A stretch of DNA of 40,676 bases from Deltaproteobacteria bacterium (GTDB taxonomy: Bacteria > Desulfobacterota > DSM-4660 > Desulfatiglandales > HGW-15), in assembly GCA_016930795.1 (NCBI GenBank), contig JAFGFY010000172.1:1-40676 (forward strand), given 5' to 3'. The position numbers were made by a program, and so were the translations under genes. The first letter of the stretch is position 1, and each line of letters begins with the position of its first letter. Shown piece by piece: positions 25,673 through 33,998 of the stretch. The notes beneath the pieces were generated by a model. It saw only the letters and a program-made list of their open reading frames with translations, ran no database searches and was not told the origin of the DNA.

Positions 25673-26014
25673 ATGTCACGAAAACCCGAATATGGGCTTC
25701 TTATAGACTATGAATACTGCACCGGCTGCTACGCGTGCCAGGTGGCCTGTGCGCAGGAGTATGAATGGCCTGCCGGTATGGGCGGCATAAGGGTTATAGA
25801 GATCGTTGAAAAACTTCCAAACGATAAACACTATCTAAAATTCATGCCAATACCTACTGAATTGTGTATCCTGTGCGCGGGGAGGACCAAAGAGGGTAAA
25901 AATCCCGCCTGTGTCCATCATTGCATGGCTGCCTGTATGAAATATGGGAAAATAGAGGAGCTCGCCAAGGAAATAAATAAACCTCGAATGGTCCTATGGG
26001 CGCCCAAAGCTTGA
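25673..26014 (+). CDS. Two-cluster [4Fe-4S] ferredoxin subunit (DmsB-like)
   Basis: A 113-residue electron-transfer protein, short for a DmsB-type subunit. The first set is 'YCTGCYACQVAC' (C-x2-C-x2-C-x3-C, residues 16-26). The second is 'CILCAGRTKEGKNPACVHHC' followed by 'MAAC', i.e. C-x2-C-x11-C-x3-C-x3-C. Together they can hold two [4Fe-4S] clusters by exchange of the last ligands. It has no signal peptide, matching the cytosolic catalytic subunit upstream, from which it is 40 bases away. AAAGGAG at 25654-25660 precedes the ATG. It most likely carries electrons between the 812-residue enzyme and a soluble acceptor. Confidence 0.86.
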   Translation: MSRKPEYGLLIDYEYCTGCYACQVACAQEYEWPAGMGGIRVIEIVEKLPNDKHYLKFMPIPTELCILCAGRTKEGKNPACVHHCMAACMKYGKIEELAKEINKPRMVLWAPKA

Positions 26015-26047
26015 AAATATTGATTGAAAATATGAAGGAGAAAGGCC

Positions 26048-27491
26048 ATGGAAAAATTCAAGGTGTGGATAGGTGGTGAATGGGTGGAATCAGCTTCAGG
26101 CAAAACCTATCGCGCTCTTAATCCCGCGACTGAAGAAGAGATAGCCGAAATACCCTTGGGAGAAAAGGAGAGGATGTGGATAAAGCCGTGGCTGCGGCAC
26201 GGGAGGCCTTTCCTGTGTGGTCCAGGACGCCGCAATTTGAATGTTCGAAGATGATAGAGTAGCTGGCGGTTCTCCAGAGAGAATATGCGGATGAATTGAC
26301 AAGACTAGAGATTCTGGATCACGGTACTCCAATAAAGCTGGCGCGGATGCAAAGTATATTTTCTTCAATGAACCTGGAGTATGCCGCTCAGGCAGCAAGT
26401 GCTCTTATGGGCAGCAGCGTTCCGGGAGATCTCACCTCGATCAGGTGCATACAGCGTGAACCTGTGGGAGTCGCGGCGCTCATCATACCTTGGAACTCCC
26501 CTATCTTGATGCTCACGTCAAAGATGGGGGCGTGTCTGGCGACGGGGGCAATACCTGTGTGATCAAGCCCTCCGCAATCGACTCGCTTGTGACTTTGAAA
26601 TACATAGAAATCATATCGAAACTGGATATTCCGCCCGGTACGGTAAACGTGGTCACCGGACCGGGCAGTACAGTGGGAGATGCGCTTGTCTCCCATCCTG
26701 ATGTGAATTTCATTTCTTTTACAGGCAGTTCTGAAACCGGCAAGGAAATCATGTCCGCTGCCGGCGGAACACTGAAGCGTGCCCAGATGGAATTGGGCGG
26801 GAAGAATCCGTTTATTGTCTTGGAAGACGCGGACATAGACAAGATAGCCCCTCAGGCCGCGGGTTCCACCTGTCACAATACAGGTATGGTTTGCGCTTCT
26901 CCCGGTCGGTTCTACATCCATGAGAAGATTCATGACGTCTTTGTGGAGAAATACATCGAAGCTGTCAAGAAGATAACCGTCGGTGACCCGAACGATGAAA
27001 ACACCGAAATGGGACCTGTGGTCAGCGCGGAACACAGGGATAGAGTAGAGGGGTATATCAAATCCGGCATTGATGAAGGAGCTAAGCTTCTGTTGGGTTG
27101 GGAGCGTCCTTCCAACCCTCCGATGGAAAAGGGATACTATGTCCTTCCCGCGGTTTTTGTCGATGTTAGATCCCATATGAATATTTTTAGGGAGGAGATC
27201 TTCGGACCGGTGGCGTGTTGTATCAAGTTTTCTTCGGATGAGGAAGTTATAGAGTCTGCCAATGATAATGTATATGGTCTGTGTGCCTCAGTCTGGACCA
27301 GAGACATATCGCGCGGATACAAAATAATCAGCCGGATAAACGCCGGGGCCGTGGGAGTGAACAGCGGCCGGTTCGTCAGTCCCGAGATTCCATGGGGTGG
27401 TTTCAAAGAAAGCGGATTCGGCAAAGAAAATTCAGTGTACGGCCTGGAAGAATATACGCAACTCAAGCTGGTTACTGTAGAGTTCCAGTAA
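26048..27491 (+). pseudogene. Aldehyde dehydrogenase, disrupted by two frameshifts and a TAG
   Basis: An NAD(P)-dependent aldehyde dehydrogenase reading frame of about 480 codons spread over three frames. The 5' part reads 'KFKVWIGGEWVESASGKTY'. A frameshift near 26165-26175 moves to a frame reading 'DVDKAVAAAREAFPVWS'. That frame has a TAG at 26260-26262 where family members continue 'E-E-L'. A second frameshift near 26540-26550 interrupts the 'ATGNT' cofactor motif. From there the remainder is open to 27491, with 'FTGSSETGKEIM', 'QMELGGKNPFIVLEDAD', the catalytic cysteine in 'NTGMVCASPGRF', and 'EEIFGPVACCIKF'. The key residues survive, so decay is recent or partly sequencing error. GAAGGAG precedes the ATG, 33 bases after the ferredoxin gene. 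Its loss would leave the neighbouring oxidoreductase as the aldehyde-linked activity. Confidence 0.85.
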
Positions 27492-27637
27492 AATAAGTGA
27501 TAGAACTCGCTTTTTTATGGGGTGAATATAGGAAGATAAGCCTTGTGTATCAAGGGAATTGTGGCCACATGATATAGCGTTATGAAAATGACTGATAATT
27601 TATGAGATTTCTCACGAAAAATTGAGCGGATTCCAAA

Positions 27638-27797
27638 ACTGATATTAAGCCTGAATTTTATTCAATGAGTAAAATCCAGGAAAATCTGGACATACCTCTA
27701 CCTTCAGGCTATCTTGTCTTTTTAAAACCAACGGGGATCTGCTCAGGTTTTGGATTTATGTCTTATAGTCAGACATAAGCAGTCTCAGGGTCTATAT
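27638..27797 (-). repeat. IS91-like element end, copy 1
   Basis: About 160 bases that recur at 32109-32267 with scattered differences. Both begin 'ACTGATATT' and share 'CCTGAATTTTATTCAATGAG', 'CCAACGGGGATCTGCTCAGG' and 'TCAGGGTCTATAT'. The last 29 bases are the 3' end of a transposase remnant on the minus strand, so this is the element end downstream of the transposase. In the IS91 family that end is the replication-origin end. Confidence 0.75.
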
Positions 27798-28490
27798 GTA
27801 ACCACTTATCGGAATCAGGGAGTTGAGAGGAAGAGTAGTCGATACTATATTCGGGTGTCTTCGGCAGCAACACGCCTTTAGGAGGCGGCTTTGCTTCCCG
27901 ATCCCACAATCCAAGATGTTTGAGGGTCTTCTTTATTACCTCCTCATCCTCAATCACAATTATTATTTTCATTATCCCGGAACATTTAGGACATGTAAGA
28001 GGATCAACTTCGTATATCTTCTGAATCAATCTGGCCCAGTTCTTCCGAAACTCCTTGGATGAACCATCCGATTCCAGTATAGATGAGAAAGAGTCATCCT
28101 TGCCGCGTATCTTTCTTTTTCCGCGACTGACATTGCTATAATAGCCGTAATAGCGAACCATCTGTTCTCCTTTATTCGGCACATGAGAACATCAGCCTTC
28201 GTCAGAGCTTCGGCTTGACAGGCATGGCAGCCCACCATTCCAGAGCCCCAAAGACCTTTTCTTCTTTCCCATCCTTTGACTGATGGATAGCCTTGGATTC
28301 CTCCGCGATATAGGTCATTCTTTCCTGCGAGAAAGAGGCGCGAACAATGTATCGGGTAAGGTTCTCCATTGCCTGTTCATCACCTGGCTGTATCCTTGGG
28401 CCACAGAATACATTGAATTCTTAATGACGCCAGCTCTTATGCATGTCTATCAGTTCCGTTGATATGGTGGGGTGATTCTCTATTGACATA
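27769..28490 (-). pseudogene. IS91-family (Y2) transposase remnant
   Basis: The C-terminal third of a transposase, in pieces. From high to low coordinates it reads 'TELIDMHKSWRH', a TAA at 28421-28423, 'EFNVFCGPRIQPGDEQAMEN' and 'LTRYIVRASFSQERMTYIAE', then 'KVFGALEWWAAM'. A 31-base insertion next shifts the frame (stop at 28203-28205), and the family motif 'CSHVPNKGEQMVRYYGYYSN' resumes, followed by the zinc-binding-like 'LTCPKCSGIMKIIIVIED'. The catalytic tyrosine/His-hydrophobic-His half is missing. The intact C-terminal frame runs from 28182 down to 27769. It is inactive. No complete copy is in the window. Confidence 0.85.
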
Positions 28491-28506
28491 CAACGCCTAA
28501 CTCCAT

Positions 28507-29010
28507 ATGCTTCATTCCTCAAAAAGGAAATTCTTATCAAAAAACAGAGAGGGTGAGGAGCCGGTTGCGATTGTGGTAGGCGATATATTTAGCTTTTTCA
28601 GGGATAGCGCGGTCCTGTTGAGCTGGCTGGGGGGTGCATCATTACTGATGCTCGTCGGTTCCTTAATTGGGGTTCCCCTGGTAGTCGTTCGTCTGCCCGA
28701 AGATTATTTGCACCGGGAACACAAACTGGTTCGGGACTGGCCGCGATATCTTTTCCTGCCGTTCATGGTTATAAAAAACGCCCTCGGCATCTTGTTTTTT
28801 CTGAGCGGTATAGCCATGTTGTTTTTACCTGGACAGGGTCTGCTGACCATGTTCATAGGGCTGGTGCTGCTCGATTTTCCCCGCAAACAAATTCTGATTC
28901 GCCGCATTCTCGGCTACCGGCGCATCCTGAGGGTAATCAACCGGTTGCGTGCTCAATTCGGAAGGCCCCTATTAGATCCGCCTCTGGCGCAAAGCGGAAA
29001 AGATAAATAG
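28507..29010 (+). CDS. PGPGW-type small membrane protein
   Basis: A 167-residue protein with two hydrophobic regions. A first membrane segment covers about residues 33-57 ('LLSWLGGASLLMLVGSLIGV'). A hairpin of two segments covers about residues 79-122 ('FMVIKNALGILFFLSGIAML', then 'FLPGQGLLTMFIGLVLLDFP'). The 'PGQG' turn and the following basic tail resemble the PGPGW putative transmembrane family. The function of this family is unknown to me. The start is uncertain: the ATG at 28507 has no good ribosome binding site. It lies between two IS91-like ends and points towards the converging cation ATPase. Confidence 0.68.
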   Translation: MLHSSKRKFLSKNREGEEPVAIVVGDIFSFFRDSAVLLSWLGGASLLMLVGSLIGVPLVVVRLPEDYLHREHKLVRDWPRYLFLPFMVIKNALGILFFLSGIAMLFLPGQGLLTMFIGLVLLDFPRKQILIRRILGYRRILRVINRLRAQFGRPLLDPPLAQSGKDK

Positions 29011-29088
29011 AACCTCAATTATGAAAAAGCATAGGGGCCGAAAAAGCAAAATAGGGTCAGGTCGTCATTTTTGACATAATCTCGTAGA

Positions 29089-31767
29089 TTATCTTGTTAT
29101 TTTATCTGTCAAAGTGAAGCCCTGCCCATGTTCTTTTTTTAACAACTTTAACACCTCCCTGAAGGCAAGAGGTATTAAACCTGCTGCAAGCATAATGATC
29201 CAATCCTTTATATCAAGCATCTTCAGCCTGAAGGCATTCTGCAGTGCGGGAATATTTATTACCAGAAGCTGCAGCACCATTGCTGTGGATATCGCTCCTA
29301 TCAGATATTTGTTGGAAAAAATCCCTATTGTGAAAATGGATTTCCTGTCGTGCCTGAACGATAACGAGTAAAAGAGCTGGGATGAGATAATGGTCATAAA
29401 GGCCATTGTGCGGGCATAGTCAACAACACCTGACGGAACCTGAGAGTTAAAGGGGGTGTATCCGTGGATAAGGTATCCGTACCAGAAGGCAAGTAGGGTT
29501 ATCAGGCCGATCAAAATTCCACCGGAAACAACATTAAATCCTGCGCCGCCTGCAAAGAAGCTTTCTCCGGGGCTGCGGGGCCTTTCCTTCATTACATCCG
29601 GATCTCCGGGGTCCATGCCCAGTGCGACCGCAGGCAGGGAATCGGTAAGCAGGTTTATCCACAGGATCTGTGTCGCAAGAAGAGGCGCTTCCCAGCCAAC
29701 AAGTATGGCGGAAAATATTGCTGTCACCTCTCCCAGATTGCTGGCAAGAAGAAAGATGACAGATTTTTTTATGTTGTTGTAAATATTCCGCCCCTGCTCA
29801 ACGGCAGTTACAATTGTGGCAAAATTATCATCGGTAAGTATCATGTCAGAGGCGTTTTTAGCCACATCGGTCCCGGTTATACCCATGGCAACGCCGATAT
29901 CGGCGGCCTGAAGTGAAGGGGCATCATTGACGCCGTCCCCTGTCATTGACACGATCTTTCCACGTGCCCTTAGTGCATGCACTATTTTTACCTTGTGCTC
30001 AGGCGAAACCCTTGCAAAAATGCTGTATTCAAGGATCCTGTCTCTTAATTCCTCTTTACCCATTTCATCGATTTCCTGCCCTGTAACCGCCTGATCAATA
30101 TTTTCTGCAATATCAAGCGACTTTGCTATGGCAAAAGCAGTGTTTTTGTGATCACCTGTAATCATAACTGTTTTTATGCCGGCATCCCTGGCGCTCTTGA
30201 TAGATGCCCTCACCTCGCTTCGGGGAGGATCTATTATGCCCGCTATCCCGATTAGGGTAAGTTCCTTTTCCATCTCCTGCGGCGGTATTATTGAATCAAC
30301 CTCCCTGTATGCGGCTCCCAGGGTTCTGAGCGCCTGCCAGGACATGCTCTCCATTGCCTGCCTGAACCTGTTCCTGTGCCCCTCGGTTATGGGGACCCTT
30401 TTACCCTCAACAAGTACATGGGTGGCCTTTATTAAAAGGCTGTCAACAGCACCCTTTGTGTTGACCCGGAATTTTCCGCCTGACCCGGTGAGTGTGGACA
30501 TGAGTTTGCGGTCTGAATCAAAGGGGAACTCGGATACCCGCCTGTTAAGCTCATTCAGCCTTTTCCGGTCAATGCCCAGATCATCGCCGAACTGCAATAG
30601 GGCTGTTTCCGTGGGGTCTCCTGTTTTCTGCCCCTTTTCCAGCGTGGCATCACTGCAGAGTATCATTGTTTGGGCCAGCATCCCTGCATCATCCTGCAGG
30701 GTAACCTGTCCTGCATGTTCAACAGCGATTTCTCCACCCATGGTAAAATACCTTACAACGGTCATTTTATTCTGTGTGAGGGTGCCGGTTTTATCCGAAC
30801 AGATTATGTTTACAGAGCCCAGGGTCTCCACGGCAGGAAGGCGTCTGATAATCGCATTCCTTTTTGACATGCCTGTCACACCGATGGAAAGAACCACAGC
30901 AACAATAGCGGCAAGGCCCTCAGGAATTGCCGCTACGGCAAGGGACACAGACACAAGAAACATCTCAGCCAGATTACGGCCCTGAAAGAGCGAAATAATA
31001 AAAATAAAAAGGCACATCCCGACAGCGGCCTTGCCAAGGGTCTTGCCCAGTTCACTCAGGCGGATCTCCAGAGGAGTCTTGGTCTCTTCCTGTCCTTCGA
31101 TTATGCCGGCGATCTTACCTACCTCGGTATCCATCCCGGTTTTGATGACAACACCTGTTCCCCTGCCAGCGGTTACAATAGATGTCATAAACGCCAGGTT
31201 TTCCCGGTCACCCACAGGGGTATCGGGATCAAGTATGAGTGAGGCGTCCTTCTCAGAGGCTACTGACTCTCCGGTAAGGACCGATTCCTCTATGCGGATA
31301 TCCGCTGTTTCAATCAAGCGGATATCCGCAGAGACAAACCTCCCTGCATCAAGGATCAGGATATCTCCGGGCACAACCAGTTCGGAATCTATCTCCCTTG
31401 TTATTCCGCCTCTTCGCACAAGTGATTTTGGCGAAGACATCTTCTGAAGGGCTTCAATGGCATTGCCCGCCTTTATCTCCTGGAAGACACCCAGGATTGC
31501 GTTGAGGATAATGACAGCGATGATAATGATCGAGTCGATATATTCCTGAAGAAAGAGGGTAATGAATACAGCGGCAAACAGGATGTAAATCAGCCAGTCA
31601 TTCAGCTGGGCCAGAAACATCTGAAAAACAGTTTTTTTCTTCCGGAACCTCAGCCTGTTGAGGCCGTATTTTTCCAACCTGGCCAGGGCCTCCTCTTCGG
31701 CAAGACCGTTTGCAGGATTTACATCAAGTTCGTCGAGTATGTTTTCTATTGATTTTGCATGCGCCAT
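29089..31767 (-). CDS. P2A-type calcium-transporting (cation) P-type ATPase
   Basis: An 892-residue, apparently intact ion pump. The actuator domain has 'VLTGESVASEK'. The phosphorylation site is D325 in 'ICSDKTGTLTQNKMTVV', and the hinge is 'MTGDGVNDAPSLQAADIG'. Transport-site residues match SERCA-like pumps: 'AAIPEGLAAI' in M4 (282-285), 'SNLGEVTAIF' in M5 with its glutamate, and 'WINLLTDSLPAVALGMDP' in M6. Ten membrane spans are expected. Calcium is the likely ion, though sodium or manganese cannot be excluded. A 7-bp hairpin (ATAATCT/AGATTAT, 29076-29092) covers its stop codon but lacks a T-run. It is flanked on both sides by IS91-like fragments and may have arrived with them. Confidence 0.92.
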   Translation of the reverse strand: MAHAKSIENILDELDVNPANGLAEEEALARLEKYGLNRLRFRKKKTVFQMFLAQLNDWLIYILFAAVFITLFLQEYIDSIIIIAVIILNAILGVFQEIKAGNAIEALQKMSSPKSLVRRGGITREIDSELVVPGDILILDAGRFVSADIRLIETADIRIEESVLTGESVASEKDASLILDPDTPVGDRENLAFMTSIVTAGRGTGVVIKTGMDTEVGKIAGIIEGQEETKTPLEIRLSELGKTLGKAAVGMCLFIFIISLFQGRNLAEMFLVSVSLAVAAIPEGLAAIVAVVLSIGVTGMSKRNAIIRRLPAVETLGSVNIICSDKTGTLTQNKMTVVRYFTMGGEIAVEHAGQVTLQDDAGMLAQTMILCSDATLEKGQKTGDPTETALLQFGDDLGIDRKRLNELNRRVSEFPFDSDRKLMSTLTGSGGKFRVNTKGAVDSLLIKATHVLVEGKRVPITEGHRNRFRQAMESMSWQALRTLGAAYREVDSIIPPQEMEKELTLIGIAGIIDPPRSEVRASIKSARDAGIKTVMITGDHKNTAFAIAKSLDIAENIDQAVTGQEIDEMGKEELRDRILEYSIFARVSPEHKVKIVHALRARGKIVSMTGDGVNDAPSLQAADIGVAMGITGTDVAKNASDMILTDDNFATIVTAVEQGRNIYNNIKKSVIFLLASNLGEVTAIFSAILVGWEAPLLATQILWINLLTDSLPAVALGMDPGDPDVMKERPRSPGESFFAGGAGFNVVSGGILIGLITLLAFWYGYLIHGYTPFNSQVPSGVVDYARTMAFMTIISSQLFYSLSFRHDRKSIFTIGIFSNKYLIGAISTAMVLQLLVINIPALQNAFRLKMLDIKDWIIMLAAGLIPLAFREVLKLLKKEHGQGFTLTDKITR

Positions 31768-32108
31768 AAAAATATCATCTCACATATATGATACTGTTAT
31801 TTTTTTTGCGAACGATAATGATAATAATCGGAAAAGCAAGAACAAATCAAATCCCGGAGACCGCTAGTATGTTTTCCCTAGTCGCGGGACAATCCTGAAA
31901 TCAAATGAAGCCGGGCAATGTTTTATAAAACCGCTGAGATACATAAATTAGAGTAGACGAATCTGTAAAATGACCGGTAATGTTTGAAAAGCATCAATAA
32001 ATTGTTATGTTACTCGATATTTATGAAATACAGGAGAACATGGTTATGAAAAATATTCGCGGAAAACTCCCGGGGTTTATAAGTGATAAGAACCTGCTTT
32101 AGTGAAAT
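31768..32108. other. Intergenic region upstream of the cation ATPase
   Basis: No gene is seen. It holds the presumed promoter of the ATPase (minus strand) and the Fur-like sequence listed separately. The rest is AT-rich and has no recognisable structure. Confidence 0.4.
31814..31829. promoter_or_regulatory. Partial Fur-box-like sequence upstream of the ATPase
   Basis: GATAATGATAAT at 31814-31825 equals the first two hexamers of the classical Fur box. The third hexamer is poor ('ATCGGA'), giving 14 of 19 matches to the E. coli consensus. It lies about 50 bases ahead of the cation ATPase start. Chance occurrence in AT-rich DNA is quite possible. Confidence 0.25.
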
Positions 32109-32267
32109 ACTGATATTGGACCTGAATTTTATTCAATGAGCAAAATCCGGGAAAATTTGGACATACCTCAACCTTCATGCTATCTTGTCTTTTAAACCCA
32201 ACGGGGATCTGCTCAGGTTTTGGATGTATGTCTTATAGTCAGATATGGGCAGACTCAGGGTCTATAT
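32109..32267 (-). repeat. IS91-like element end, solo copy 2
   Basis: A degenerate second copy of 27638-27797 in the same orientation, ending at the same 'GGGTCTATAT' point. No transposase sequence follows it, so only the terminal end survives. The break of similarity after 32267 marks where the element was truncated. The two copies bracket 28 kb to 32 kb of the window, including the PGPGW and ATPase genes. Confidence 0.7.
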
Positions 32268-32353
32268 AAAGCGTACAGCGTGCCCGTTTACAGACATAAG
32301 ACAATCTGTAATTGGGTTATTCAAAAAATCCATCGAGCCCGATCCCTGCATTT

Positions 32354-33037
32354 TCACTTTGATGTATTGTCAGGTTCGGGTAAAAGGCTTCCCCACGTTA
32401 TGGTTTTGTAGGGTTTGGGATTCCCGAACAGGGTTTCAAAGGTTTTCTGGGGAAATGTCCGTATGATGGTCTTCATATCATCGTGAAGCATATCCCATTC
32501 CTCCGAAGTCAGTTTCTGAGCGGATTGTTTCTTTTTCAATTCAAAGAAATCCTTTGGGTAATGGGAAGGGATTAATTGGATATCAACAGCAGTGCAGGTT
32601 GATTTTCGATACAGCGTGTAGCTGAAATTTTCCCGGCTTGCTTTCATGCCTTCAGGTGCGGTGGTTCCTTTTTCCCGCTTTTCACCAATCATGACAAGAT
32701 CCAGCATATCCAGGCTTCCCTTTGTAGGTGTTTTAGAAAAAATCACCAGATCATTTTTCTCGGGTATTTCATCTCCGAACAATAGGAAAATGCCATACTG
32801 AAGCGCTCGAAAAGTAGTCGTAACACCCGGGCAGGAGTGTCCATGGAACCTGAACGCGTCTGACAAGGAAATGCTGCGCGTCACTCCATCCTCATTTATT
32901 TTGATCGGTGCAATAGACGGTATGGACTCCTCAACACCTTTCTTTGCATGACACTCACTGCAGCCATCAGCAAATGCGATTGAGGCAGGAGCAAGAAGCA
33001 ATAGAGTGGTCAATGAGATAAAGAGTTTTTTACACAT
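32354..33037 (-). CDS. Exported FmdE-domain protein with a single haem c motif
   Basis: A 227-residue precursor. The signal peptide is residues 1-23 ('LLLLAPASIAFA', cleavage before D24). A single C26-S-E-C29-H30 haem c attachment motif follows at once. The FmdE domain begins at about residue 60 with 'FRFHGHSCPGVTTTFRALQY', the His-x-His-x2-Cys zinc or metal pattern of the family. FmdE proteins were named from the formylmethanofuran dehydrogenase operon; their bacterial role is not established. GGAGG lies seven bases ahead of the ATG. It follows the tetrapyrrole-methylase-like gene by 17 bases and is the last gene of a three-gene operon. Linking haem and FmdE in a periplasmic protein is unusual and suggests a metal or electron role outside the cytoplasm (inference). 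Confidence 0.8.
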   Translation of the reverse strand: MCKKLFISLTTLLLLAPASIAFADGCSECHAKKGVEESIPSIAPIKINEDGVTRSISLSDAFRFHGHSCPGVTTTFRALQYGIFLLFGDEIPEKNDLVIFSKTPTKGSLDMLDLVMIGEKREKGTTAPEGMKASRENFSYTLYRKSTCTAVDIQLIPSHYPKDFFELKKKQSAQKLTSEEWDMLHDDMKTIIRTFPQKTFETLFGNPKPYKTITWGSLLPEPDNTSK

Positions 33038-33054
33038 GTCATTCCTCCGTTTTG

Positions 33055-33927
33055 TTAGAAATCATAGGTTAAGAAATCTCCCACAAAAATAATATGCTCG
33101 AGCGGAAGGGTTTCCTGGTTGATCTTCGATTCAATGGTTTCGAGGGTCCCATTAACAGTGGATTGCTTTTCCTTGAAACCTGCGTAGAACACAACGGCGA
33201 TCGGCGTTGTCGGAGCATACTGGGTTTGTAATTTGTGAATGATTTCTCCAAATCTTGTTCGATGAGTAAAGATCACCATGCTGCATTTATGGGCCGAAAG
33301 GGCCTCCAGACTATCCTGACTCTGCGGCTGATCCGTGGTCAAGATGACAGAATGGGTATTCGGTGCCCATGTCCCGTCCTTTTTTAAGGCAGCTAATCCC
33401 GCGTTGAAGGAGCTGACCCCGGGAACAACTTCCGGATTGATATCCTTCAATTCTTCGAGCATTCCCACCCATGGACCGTAAATGAGAGGGTCCCCGTTAT
33501 CGATAAAGACAACCTGCTTTCCCTCCTTTACCGCCTGCCTTATTTCGGTAAAGAATGAACGCCGTTCTTTGTCGACGCCTAATGACGAATCGACCTTGGA
33601 TCCAGTCGGTTTGCCTTTTGATTTCACCATACTGTGACGCGTGAAAATATCGAACCTGAGTTCCCTCACATCCTTGTCTTTAAGATAAGCCGCAAACCGT
33701 TCGCGGATATCACCTCCAAACGTATAAATCACGTCAGCATCTTGGATCAGACTAATGGCTTTTACGGTTGCGAGATCAGGGTCTCCCGGGCCTAATCCAA
33801 CCAAATATAGACCCGTCGCTTTCCCTTGTATCGGAATTAAAGCAAGGGAAAATCCCAGTATGAAAATGGCCCATATTCTTCTATCAAGTAACAATCGATA
33901 CAAATAATGTTTCACAATCCGGCTCAT
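33055..33927 (-). CDS. Tetrapyrrole (corrin/porphyrin) methylase-family protein with N-terminal export signal
   Basis: A 290-residue protein. Residues 1-17 are basic ('MSRIVKHYLYRLLLDRR'), then a hydrophobic segment ('IWAIFILGFSLALIPI', 18-33), then 'QGKA' as a possible cleavage site. The methylase domain begins immediately afterwards with the family's N-terminal motif 'GLYLVGLGPGDPDLATVKAI'. SAM-site motifs 'IDNGDPLIYGPW' and 'VVPGVSSFNAGLAALKK' are intact. The start is secure: AAGGA six bases and GAGGAG about eleven bases upstream, with no internal start that would drop the leader without cutting the fold. Cobalamin-pathway members (CobM/CbiF type) are cytosolic, so an exported or anchored one is odd. 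It may bind a tetrapyrrole or other ligand rather than methylate, or be anchored facing inwards. Confidence 0.78.
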   Translation of the reverse strand: MSRIVKHYLYRLLLDRRIWAIFILGFSLALIPIQGKATGLYLVGLGPGDPDLATVKAISLIQDADVIYTFGGDIRERFAAYLKDKDVRELRFDIFTRHSMVKSKGKPTGSKVDSSLGVDKERRSFFTEIRQAVKEGKQVVFIDNGDPLIYGPWVGMLEELKDINPEVVPGVSSFNAGLAALKKDGTWAPNTHSVILTTDQPQSQDSLEALSAHKCSMVIFTHRTRFGEIIHKLQTQYAPTTPIAVVFYAGFKEKQSTVNGTLETIESKINQETLPLEHIIFVGDFLTYDF

Positions 33928-33998
33928 TCCAATCCTTCTCCTCTTTTCTTTATCTTTAATATTCAGGGAAAGCCCTCATCAATCCGTTCGACATTTAA

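Noticed and set aside
26388-27176. 262-codon minus-strand frame opposite the aldehyde dehydrogenase remnant
   Set aside because: It is antisense to recognisable aldehyde dehydrogenase motifs and has no family resemblance.
22707-27583. 12-bp inverted repeat ATAACGCTATAT (22707-22718) and ATATAGCGTTAT (27572-27583) framing the second molybdoenzyme operon, also similar to a ModE-type half-site
   Set aside because: Many 12-base matches of this kind are expected by chance in a 40-kb window, and neither site makes a full ModE palindrome.
28483-28511. TTGACA-N17-TATGCT as a promoter for the PGPGW gene
   Set aside because: The -10 hexamer would overlap the presumed ATG at 28507, so a transcript could not include that start. 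It is kept only as a hint that the true start may lie further in.
29041-29080. Sequence resembling the 'GGGTCAGGTC' borders of REP-associated transposase elements
   Set aside because: It is only a short motif, with no transposase and no second copy in the window.
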